From assembly GCA_902826155.1 (NCBI GenBank), contig CADEDU010000002.1:104666-168665 (forward strand): DNA of 64,000 nt, written 5' to 3'. The position numbers and the translations under genes are program-made. Origin of the DNA: an uncultured beta proteobacterium (GTDB taxonomy: Bacteria; Pseudomonadota; Gammaproteobacteria; Burkholderiales; SG8-39). The notes beneath the pieces were generated by a model, which was given only the letters and a program-made list of their open reading frames with translations, did no database searches and was not told the origin of the DNA. Below, piece after piece: positions 8,363 through 16,156 of the stretch; the first letter of the stretch is position 1; the number at the start of each line of letters is the position of its first letter.

Positions 8363-9235
8363 ATGAAATTGCTGCTCAAGTTCAACCTGGTGTTCCTGCT
8401 GATCTTCATCCTCGGCATGGTCGCGGCAGGACAGGTCTCGTGGCGATTGCTCGAGCGCAACGCTCGCGCGGAGATCGCCGAGAACGCCCGCTTGCTGATG
8501 GACGCGGCCCTGGCCGCGCGCGGCTATACCGCCACGCAGATCCAGCCGCTGCTGGAAACACAGATGAAGTACACCTTCCTGCCGCAGTCGGTACCGTCGT
8601 ACTCGGCGCACGAGGTCTTCAATGATCTGCGCAAGAAACATGGCGAGTACAGCTACAAGGAAGCCACGCTCAATCCGACCAATCCGCGCGACCGCGCAGT
8701 CGAGTGGGAAGCCGACATCGTCGGGCAGTTTCGCAACACCAAGGAGACCGCCGAGATCGTCGGCGAACGCGATACCCCGACCGGCAAATCGTTCTACGTG
8801 GCCCGGCCGATCCGGATCACGAACCCGGCGTGCCTGGTCTGCCACAGCACGGTCGACGCGGCGCCCAAAACGATGGTCGAGCGCTACGGCCCGGCGAACG
8901 GCTTTGGCTGGCAGCTCAACGAAGTGGTTGGCGCGCAGATCATCTCGGTTCCGACCAACGTGCCGCTGTCACGCGCGGCCAGTGCGTTCAACGTGTTCAT
9001 GACTTCGCTTGGCGGCGTGCTGCTGGCGATCGGCGTGATCCTCAATTTCATGCTGTGGTGGATGGTGATCCGCCCGGTCACCCAACTGGCGAAATTCGCC
9101 GACAAGGTGAGCCTGGGCGAACTCGAAACTCCGGAGTTCAGCCGCAAGGCCAAGGACGAAATCGGCGGGCTCGGGCAAGCGATCAACCGCATGCGAACGA
9201 GTCTGGTGCAGGCGATGCGAATGCTGGAGACTTGA
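8363..9235 (+). CDS. Tll0287-like (DUF3365) heme-motif sensor with HAMP domain
   Basis: The 290-residue protein has a first transmembrane helix (about 5-25), a periplasmic Tll0287-like domain with a CxxCH heme-c motif (Cys157, Cys160, His161 in ACLVCHST), a second helix (about 215-238, GGVLLAIGVILNFMLWWMV) and a HAMP linker at about 240-288 that ends the protein. Domains of this type are heme-binding periplasmic sensors. There is no kinase, cyclase or receptor output, so any signal must pass to a separate protein. The Ser/Thr kinase gene follows 112 bp later, and fecR lies 18 bp upstream. Confidence 0.85.
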   Translation: MKLLLKFNLVFLLIFILGMVAAGQVSWRLLERNARAEIAENARLLMDAALAARGYTATQIQPLLETQMKYTFLPQSVPSYSAHEVFNDLRKKHGEYSYKEATLNPTNPRDRAVEWEADIVGQFRNTKETAEIVGERDTPTGKSFYVARPIRITNPACLVCHSTVDAAPKTMVERYGPANGFGWQLNEVVGAQIISVPTNVPLSRAASAFNVFMTSLGGVLLAIGVILNFMLWWMVIRPVTQLAKFADKVSLGELETPEFSRKAKDEIGGLGQAINRMRTSLVQAMRMLET

Positions 9236-9347
9236 TCGGCGCCCGATCCTGACAAACATTCCTTCGAATCGAGGCTGACGCGGAGTCATCTGCGTCGGCC
9301 TCTTGCGCGTACATTCACCCTGCAGCGGCACCCATAGCGAACCGGCA

Positions 9348-10787
9348 ATGAACGTCCCTGAACGCCTCGGCAAGTATCCGATCACCGGCATCCTCGGCCG
9401 GGGCGCCATGGGCGTGGTCTATCGCGGCTTCGATCCGGTGATCAAACGGCAGGTGGCCATCAAGACCATCCGACGCGAGCTGATCGAGGACGACGACAAG
9501 GCACAGATGGTCGCCGCCCGCTTCCGCAAGGAAGCACAGGCAGCCGGCGCGCTCAATCATCCGGGCATCGTGTCGGTGTACGAGTACGGCGAGGACGATC
9601 AGTACGCCTACATCGCGATGGAGTGCGTGGAAGGCAACAGCCTGCGCGAGTACTTCACCCGGCAGACCCCGTTCGAGGAACGCGACGTCGTCTCATTGAT
9701 GTCGCAGTTGCTCGACGCGCTCGAGTTCGCGCACAACCACTCGGTGTGGCATCGCGACGTGAAGCCGGCCAACGTGATCATCATGGGCAACGGCCGGATC
9801 AAGCTCGCTGATTTCGGCATCGCCCGCATCGATACCCTGGATCGCACGCAGACCAGCGTGGTGATGGGTACGCCAGGCTACATCGCGCCGGAGTACTACC
9901 TCGGTCGGGCGATCGATCATCGCGTCGACATCTTCTCGGCCGGCGTGTTGTTCTATCACTTGCTCGCGGGGCAGGCTCCGTTCAAGGGCACCGCCGAAGC
10001 GATCATGCATAGCGTCTGCTACTACGATCCGGAGCCGCCATCGTGCATGTCCACGGCGCGCTGCCATTCGCGTTTCGACGGTGTGGTCGCGCGTGCGTTG
10101 ATGAAGCGAGCCGAAGACCGCTTCCCAAGCGCCGGGGCATTTCGCGCGGCGATCCTCTCGCAATACGATCAGCCGGTAAGTGAGTCGGTCTCGGAGGCGA
10201 CGATCATTGCCGATCGGCCGCGTTCCGGCGCCGTGGCTGCGGAGCCGTCGCAGTTGACCGCACGCAGCCAGCCCAATGCCGCGCCGACCACCGCACCGAG
10301 CGTGGTTTCGACTGCGCCGCCCACGGGCTGGGATGCCGCCGTGCTGGCGCGCATCGAACGCGAACTCACGAAGTACGTCGGGCCGGTCGCGCGCGTGCTC
10401 GTGCGCAGGGCCGCCCGCGATCACGCCACCGTGGTGGCACTGACGACCACGCTGGCCGAATCGCTCGCGAACTCGAAGGATCGCGACGCGTTCCTGACCG
10501 TGGTCAACGGACCCGGAACACCCACCCCGACCCCACGCACTATCGAGCCCTCCGGTACGCGCTCGGGGGGCACGTCCGCGCCCGGCAACAGCCGTGACCC
10601 GATTTCGCAGGACGACCTCGACCGCGCCACGCGCGCCTTGACCAAATCGATGGGGCCGATCGCCAAGGTGCTGGTCAAGCGAACCGCCGCCGAAGGACTG
10701 GGACGACGCGACTTCCTCAACCGCTTGGCCCAGCACGTGCCTTCCGAATCCGATCGGACGCGCTTCCTTCGTGAAGCGGGGCTGTAA
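9348..10787 (+). CDS. Serine/threonine protein kinase (PpkA/PknB-type catalytic domain)
   Basis: The 479-residue protein has a complete Hanks-type kinase domain at about 8-275: glycine loop GRGAMG (17-22), catalytic Lys39 (VAIKTI), HRDVKPANV (135-143), DFGIARI (155-161) and APEYYLG. A linker follows, then two copies of a repeat of about 59 residues at 10329-10506 and 10608-10784 (ELTKYVGPVARVLVRRAA and ALTKSMGPIAKVLVKRTA). There is no transmembrane segment, unlike many PpkA proteins. It lies between the sensor gene and tssL. In T6SS the equivalent kinase phosphorylates a Thr in TssL that the FHA protein then binds. ATG 9348 is chosen because it begins at the kinase fold; the frame opens at 9303. 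Confidence 0.93.
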   Translation: MNVPERLGKYPITGILGRGAMGVVYRGFDPVIKRQVAIKTIRRELIEDDDKAQMVAARFRKEAQAAGALNHPGIVSVYEYGEDDQYAYIAMECVEGNSLREYFTRQTPFEERDVVSLMSQLLDALEFAHNHSVWHRDVKPANVIIMGNGRIKLADFGIARIDTLDRTQTSVVMGTPGYIAPEYYLGRAIDHRVDIFSAGVLFYHLLAGQAPFKGTAEAIMHSVCYYDPEPPSCMSTARCHSRFDGVVARALMKRAEDRFPSAGAFRAAILSQYDQPVSESVSEATIIADRPRSGAVAAEPSQLTARSQPNAAPTTAPSVVSTAPPTGWDAAVLARIERELTKYVGPVARVLVRRAARDHATVVALTTTLAESLANSKDRDAFLTVVNGPGTPTPTPRTIEPSGTRSGGTSAPGNSRDPISQDDLDRATRALTKSMGPIAKVLVKRTAAEGLGRRDFLNRLAQHVPSESDRTRFLREAGL

Positions 10788-10829
10788 CGCCATCTATCGC
10801 AGAGCCATCATCGATCAGGAACCGGGGTA

Positions 10830-12176
10830 ATGACCGACGACGATCGCACCGTCGCGCCGATTCCGGATCCCGACGCCACGATCGTCACTCCGCAAGGCAC
10901 AGGCGGAGCCGACGAGGATGCGACCCTTCCCGCGTTCGCACCGCCGCGCACCGCCACGCCGGCACCGCGGGCCGCGGAACCGACCGAGTTTGCCGAACTC
11001 GGTACAGCCGGCCTCAATCCGCTGGTGGGCGCAGCCAATCCGATTCTCAACGTGGTGCATGCGCTGCGCAGCACACCGGTGCAGACGGCCCCGCCCATGA
11101 TGCAGGCGCATCTGCTCGAGGCGATCGAGGCATTCGAACAACGCGCGCGCGCCAAGGACATTCCGCGACACAAGGTCATCGCCGCGCGTTTCGTACTGTG
11201 CGCGCTGCTGGACGAAATCATTGCCGGCACGCCCTGGGGCAGCCCTCCCGCCTGGAGCGAACCGCGCCTGCTGCAACAGCTCTACGGTGAAGAGCGCGGC
11301 GGCCATCGGGTGTTCGAACTGCTCGCACGCCTGGGTGAAGATCCTCCTGCGAACAGCGATCTGCTCGAGCTGTTCCACGTGTGCCTGGCCCTCGGTCTCG
11401 AGGGCCGCTATCGCGACGTCCCGAACGGACGGCCGCAGCTCGAGGCCGTCACTCAACGCGTATTCGAACTCGTCCGTGCGACCAGGCGCGATGGCGCCAC
11501 GCCATCGGGTGCGCGCGTGCTCGCCGATCATTGGCAAGGCATGAGCGTACCGCCGCAGCGCATTGTGTCCGTCGTGCCGCTATGGGCGGTGCTCGCGCTG
11601 GGCCTGGCGAGCGTGCTGGCGATCTACCTGTTGCTGAACCGGCAACTCGCCGCCACCGCGGCACCGCTGTTCAAGCAAGTCCACGCGATCGCCGCACAGG
11701 TCGCCCCACTGCCCGCCGCGCAATCGCAGCGAGAAGTGTCGAGGCTACGAGCCGCGTTCACCGAAGCTGCGCAGGCCGGCTTGCTCGATCTTCGCGAGGA
11801 CGCACAGCGATCCGTGCTCGCGCTGGCGACCGACGTTCTGTTCGTTCCGGGCACCACGCAATTGCAGCCCGACGTCAAACCGCTGCTGGACAAGATCGCC
11901 GGCGCGCTCGGTCCGCGCTCCGGTCAGATCCTGGTCGTCGGCCATAGCGACAATGCGCCGATCAACACGGTGCGGTTTCCTTCGAACTGGCATCTGTCGC
12001 GCGACCGTGCCGCGGCTGTTGCCAAAGCGCTGGAACAGGCCGGGCTTGCGAGCCAACGCATGCGAGTGGAAGGGCGCGGCGACGTCGAGCCGGTCGCCGC
12101 CAACGACGCACCCGATGGCCGAGCGCGCAATCGGCGGGTGGAAGTTCAACTCGTGCTGCCGCGGCCGGAGCGCTGA
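10830..12176 (+). CDS. tssL: TssL (DotU/IcmH) with C-terminal OmpA domain
   Basis: The 448-residue protein begins with an acidic Thr-rich tail containing three D-x-T-(V/I/L) motifs (Thr7, Thr17, Thr32). The DotU domain follows at about 65-235 (LNPLVGAANPILNVVHAL, LCALLDEIIAGTPWG). One transmembrane helix is at about 245-268 (PLWAVLALGLASVLAIYLLL), and an OmpA-like peptidoglycan-binding domain at about 335-448 (VVGHSDNAPINTVRFPSNW, RVEGRGDVEPV). It is the extended TssL type that anchors the T6SS membrane complex to peptidoglycan. It is 42 bp after the kinase and 6 bp before tssM. The Thr tail is a plausible kinase target. Confidence 0.93.
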   Translation: MTDDDRTVAPIPDPDATIVTPQGTGGADEDATLPAFAPPRTATPAPRAAEPTEFAELGTAGLNPLVGAANPILNVVHALRSTPVQTAPPMMQAHLLEAIEAFEQRARAKDIPRHKVIAARFVLCALLDEIIAGTPWGSPPAWSEPRLLQQLYGEERGGHRVFELLARLGEDPPANSDLLELFHVCLALGLEGRYRDVPNGRPQLEAVTQRVFELVRATRRDGATPSGARVLADHWQGMSVPPQRIVSVVPLWAVLALGLASVLAIYLLLNRQLAATAAPLFKQVHAIAAQVAPLPAAQSQREVSRLRAAFTEAAQAGLLDLREDAQRSVLALATDVLFVPGTTQLQPDVKPLLDKIAGALGPRSGQILVVGHSDNAPINTVRFPSNWHLSRDRAAAVAKALEQAGLASQRMRVEGRGDVEPVAANDAPDGRARNRRVEVQLVLPRPER

Positions 12177-12182
12177 TTCGCG

Positions 12183-15100
12183 ATGAGCACCGTTCGCATG
12201 CACGGTTGGGTACGCATTGCAGCGATCCTGCTCGGGCTGCTGGCGCTGGCGTGGACGATCTGGAGCGCCGGCCCAGGCCTTGCCCTGGGTGATGCGCGCC
12301 CCCTCGAGTCGCCGGCCGGCCGATGGGGTGCGATTGCGGCCGTGGCAGCGATGGTTGCTGCGGCATGGTCGTGGCGATTGCTGCGCGCCCGCCGCCGCGA
12401 CAGTGCGCTCATCGACGGCATCAGCGCCGGCGAGCGTGAAGCGCAGGTGCTGGATGCACGCTTCGCGGAGGCGCTCGGCGCACTGAAGCGGCACGGCCCA
12501 GCGATCGGCAATCGCGGCGGCCAGCGATCGCTCTACGATCTGCCGTGGTACGTGATCATCGGTGCGCCGGGTTCGGGCAAGACCACTGCATTGTTGAACG
12601 CCGGGCTGGAGTTCCCGCTCGCCGGAAAATTCGGGCCGGGCGCCCTGCGCGGCGTGGGAGGAACGCGCAACTGCGACTGGTGGTTCACCAGCGAAGCGGT
12701 GCTGATCGACACGGCCGGTCGCTACACCACGCACGAATCGGATCGCGCCGCCGACAGCACGGCCTGGTCGGCGTTCCTGTCATTGCTCGCCAGACACCGC
12801 CCGCAACGCCCGATCAACGGCCTGCTACTGGCCATCAGCACGACAGATCTCATTCAAGCGAGTACAGCCGAACGCGCGCAGCACGCTGCGCGGCTGCGCG
12901 CACGAATCGCGGAAGTGCACGCGACGCTGCAGACGCGCATCCCGGTCTACGTGCTGATCACGAAAGTCGATCTGCTTGCCGGGTTCATCGAATTCTTCGG
13001 CGATTTCGACAAGGACGAGCGCGCTCAAGTCTGGGGCGTGACCTTTCCCGGAACCGAACAGGCCTCCACGGCGGGGTTGCTGGCGACGCTGCCGACGGAA
13101 TTGTCGCTGCTCGGCGCGCGACTCGATCGGACGCTCCTCGATCGTTTGCACGACGATCGCGATCTCGGCCGGCGCGCCGCGCTGTATCGCTTTCCGCAGC
13201 AATGGCATGGCTTGAAGGAACTGCTCACGCCGTTTCTGCAGCAGGTGTTCGCATCGACCGACCACGCCCACACGCTGTTGCGCGGCGTGTATTTCACCAG
13301 CGGCACGCAGGAAGGCACACCGATCGATCGCGCATTGGGAGGTTTGGCGCGCGCCCTCGGGTTGGCCAGTCGCATCGTGGCGCCAAATCGGTCGAGCGGC
13401 CGCAGCTACTTCCTGACCCAGTTGCTGCGCGGCGTGGTGTTCGCCGAAGCCGAAGTCGCCGGAATCAATCAGCGCTGGCAGCAGCGTCGCGCGCTGCTGC
13501 AATGGAGCGCCGTAGGCGGTACGGTTGCGGCGGCCGCTCTGGCCGTGGTTGCGCTGTGGTGGCAGAGCAGCAAAGCCGAGTCCGCGATGCGCACCTGGGG
13601 GCAGCAACTGGAGCGGATCGACGCCCAAGTGGCAACCGTGCGTTCCGCGAATCCCGGCGACGTCACCGTGCTGCTGCCGCTGCTGCAATCGGTGCACGCG
13701 CTTGCGACCGGCGCACCGTCCGAGTCGTGGACATTCGGCCTGGACCACAGCGCGAGTCTTGCCGCTGCTGCCGATGCGAGCTACTACCAGCTTCTCCGTC
13801 AGGCATTGGTGCCAGGCATCGCCGCCGGACTCGAACAGCGCATGCGAAGCGCACCGCCAGAGCGCGTAGCAATGCTCTATGAAGCATTGAAGGCGTACGT
13901 GATGCTCTTCGCTGGTCGCAACTTCGATCGCGATTCGCTGCGAGGGTATCTGCTTGCCGAATGGGAGAGTTCACCAGCACCTGGTGCCGATGCCAAGGCC
14001 GGTGCCGATGCCGAACGACGCAACGCGTTCGCGCTTCATCTGGAGAAACTGCTCCAGACGGGAGAAGTAGGCGCCCCCAGCGCCGCTGACGCCGACCTCC
14101 TGACCCTGGTGCGACAGCGTGTCGCCGCCACGCCATTGCCCGCGCTGATCTACAACCGACTCGCTCATATCGACTCGCGTCAGGATGTCGCGGCCTTCGA
14201 CCTCGCGCGAGCGGCCGGTCCGCAGGCGACCGGTGTGATCGAAGCAGCTCCCGGCGCGACTGCGCTCGCCGTCGTGCCAGGTGCGTTCACGCTCGCGGGC
14301 TATCAGAAACTCGTTCATGAACGCGCGCCCACGCTCACCAGGCAGTTCGCCGAGGAGCGCGCCTGGGTGATAGGCACGAGCGAGGCTGCCGCGGCACCGG
14401 CTGTCGATTCACTCGCCGAGGCCGTTCAAGCGCTGTATCTGAGCGACCATGCCGCCGCCTGGAGCGCATCGCTCAACGGCGTGCGATTGGTACGAGCAAG
14501 CTCATTGAGCGCCAGTGCGCAACTCGCCGGCGCATTGGCTCGCCCGGACTCGCCACTGGTAGCCCTGCTCACGTCGATCGCCCGCGAGCTCACGTTCGGC
14601 GAACGCGCGCAATCGCGCCTTGGCGCCCCACTTCAGGCGTTGCACAGGTTCGCCTCGCAGCGCCCCGGGCAGCTCGACGAATTGCTCGCCATGCTGGGCA
14701 AGCTCGCACCGCAACTGGCCGCTTTTGAGGACGCGATCAAGCGCAATGTCGGTGGCGTGCCCCCGAGCCTGGGCGAACTCGCGGCCCTGCTCCCGCAACT
14801 GCCCGAGCCGGTGCGAACGTGGATGCAGCAATTGCATGCCGACGCCGCCACGCATCTCGCTGGCCTGCAACGCGAGGCGCTGTCGCAGCACGTCCGTCGC
14901 GAGGTGCTGCCGATCTGTACACAGTCGATCGCCGGCCGCTATCCCCTGGTCCGCGCCAGCCGCGAGGAGGTATCCCGGCAAGATTTCGTGCGCATGTTCG
15001 GCGCCAACGGCGTGCTCGACGCGGCATTCCGCCGGCATCTGGCGAACTGGGTCGACACGCGAACGCAACCCTGGAGCTATCGCGGCAGCGACGACACGCG

Positions 15101-15569
15101 CGGCGAATCCACCGATTCGCTACGCCAGTTCCAGCGTGCCCGCATCGTGCGTGATGCGTATTTCCGCGATGACGGCAAAGTGCTGGGCACTTCGTTGCAA
15201 TGGCGGCTGATCGAACTGGACGCAGGCATCCGCCAGTTCACGGTGGAAATCGACGGCCAGGGGCTCCGATTCGCGCCCGACACGAAAGCGCCGGCGGGAA
15301 TACTGTGGCCAGGCCCAGACGGCGACGCGGGCGTGCGCGTGCAGGTGCAAGGCGCCGCTGGGTCACCATCAACGTTCGCGTTCTCCGGCGCGTGGGGGCT
15401 GCTGCGACTGCTCGATCGTGCACGCGTGGAAGTGGTCGATTCGAACCGGATCATCGCGATGTTCGACGTCGAAGGACGACGCGCCCGGTTCGAGATTGCA
15501 AGCCGCAGCGGTCCGAACCCGCTGCGACTGAGTGCGCTCGAGCAGTTCGAATGCCCTCAGCGCCGATGA
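12183..15569 (+). CDS. tssM: TssM (IcmF) inner-membrane ATPase-like protein
   Basis: The 1128-residue protein has the TssM layout: two N-terminal transmembrane helices (about 11-33 and 47-68), a cytoplasmic nucleotide-binding domain with Walker A GAPGSGKT (127-134) and DTAGRY, a third helix at about 437-460 (LLQWSAVGGTVAAAALAVVA), and a large periplasmic region with the TssM C-terminal beta domain (RIVRDAYFRDDGKVLGTSLQ, VQVQGAAG). It forms the T6SS trans-envelope complex with TssL and TssJ. No tssJ lipoprotein gene is seen here. Its stop overlaps the tagF start (ATGA), so the two are translationally coupled. Confidence 0.94.
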   Translation: MSTVRMHGWVRIAAILLGLLALAWTIWSAGPGLALGDARPLESPAGRWGAIAAVAAMVAAAWSWRLLRARRRDSALIDGISAGEREAQVLDARFAEALGALKRHGPAIGNRGGQRSLYDLPWYVIIGAPGSGKTTALLNAGLEFPLAGKFGPGALRGVGGTRNCDWWFTSEAVLIDTAGRYTTHESDRAADSTAWSAFLSLLARHRPQRPINGLLLAISTTDLIQASTAERAQHAARLRARIAEVHATLQTRIPVYVLITKVDLLAGFIEFFGDFDKDERAQVWGVTFPGTEQASTAGLLATLPTELSLLGARLDRTLLDRLHDDRDLGRRAALYRFPQQWHGLKELLTPFLQQVFASTDHAHTLLRGVYFTSGTQEGTPIDRALGGLARALGLASRIVAPNRSSGRSYFLTQLLRGVVFAEAEVAGINQRWQQRRALLQWSAVGGTVAAAALAVVALWWQSSKAESAMRTWGQQLERIDAQVATVRSANPGDVTVLLPLLQSVHALATGAPSESWTFGLDHSASLAAAADASYYQLLRQALVPGIAAGLEQRMRSAPPERVAMLYEALKAYVMLFAGRNFDRDSLRGYLLAEWESSPAPGADAKAGADAERRNAFALHLEKLLQTGEVGAPSAADADLLTLVRQRVAATPLPALIYNRLAHIDSRQDVAAFDLARAAGPQATGVIEAAPGATALAVVPGAFTLAGYQKLVHERAPTLTRQFAEERAWVIGTSEAAAAPAVDSLAEAVQALYLSDHAAAWSASLNGVRLVRASSLSASAQLAGALARPDSPLVALLTSIARELTFGERAQSRLGAPLQALHRFASQRPGQLDELLAMLGKLAPQLAAFEDAIKRNVGGVPPSLGELAALLPQLPEPVRTWMQQLHADAATHLAGLQREALSQHVRREVLPICTQSIAGRYPLVRASREEVSRQDFVRMFGANGVLDAAFRRHLANWVDTRTQPWSYRGSDDTRGESTDSLRQFQRARIVRDAYFRDDGKVLGTSLQWRLIELDAGIRQFTVEIDGQGLRFAPDTKAPAGILWPGPDGDAGVRVQVQGAAGSPSTFAFSGAWGLLRLLDRARVEVVDSNRIIAMFDVEGRRARFEIASRSGPNPLRLSALEQFECPQRR

Positions 15570-16156
15570 GATCAACCACTCGTGCAGGCACCGCTGCCCC
15601 GGGCTGGTATGGCAAGTTGCCCAGCCTGGGCGATTTCGCGCACCGGCGCCTGAGCGCGCGATTCATCGCTCAGTGGGACGAGTGGCTGCAGACGTGTCTT
15701 GCCGCAACCCTGGCTGAAGCGCAGGATAGCGAGCAAGCGATGCCGATCCAGCCTCTTCGCTTCTGGCTGGCGCCGCAACTGTGCGACGGGCAATCGATGT
15801 GCGGCATCATCGTCGCGAGCCTTGACCGCGTCGGGCGCAGGTTTCCACTCACGATGGCCGCCGCGACCGATTGCACACCACCCGATGACGTCGCCGATCA
15901 CCCCTGGTTCGAGCAGACCGAGTCGACCGTGCTCAATGCCATTGACCTGCGCATGACCGTGGACGAGTTCGAGGCGGCCCTGGCGGGTCTGCCACCATTG
16001 GCTTGGGCGCCGACACAAAGTGCCCGCCGCGGCAGCGTTGGTTCGCTATGGTGGTCAGTGCCCACACACGCAGCCGCGTCTTCGGTTGCGCGCGCATTTC
16101 CAGCCCTTCCGCCGGTCGAGGCAGGCGCGGCGCTGTTTGGAGCCGGGCTTCGATGA
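15566..16156 (+). CDS. tagF: TagF-family T6SS-associated protein
   Basis: The 196-residue product carries the TagF signature near its start (PGWYGKLPSLGDFAHRRL) and continues with FIAQWDEWLQTCL, then LRFWLAPQLCDGQSMCGIIVASLDRVGRRFPL, a diagnostic family block. TagF proteins act on the post-translational (threonine phosphorylation) control of T6SS, usually with the FHA protein. ATG 15566 overlaps the tssM stop as ATGA; ATG 15551 is an in-frame alternative. Its own stop (16154-16156) overlaps the start of the next caspase-fold gene. Confidence 0.9.
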   Translation: MRSTTRAGTAAPGWYGKLPSLGDFAHRRLSARFIAQWDEWLQTCLAATLAEAQDSEQAMPIQPLRFWLAPQLCDGQSMCGIIVASLDRVGRRFPLTMAAATDCTPPDDVADHPWFEQTESTVLNAIDLRMTVDEFEAALAGLPPLAWAPTQSARRGSVGSLWWSVPTHAAASSVARAFPALPPVEAGAALFGAGLR

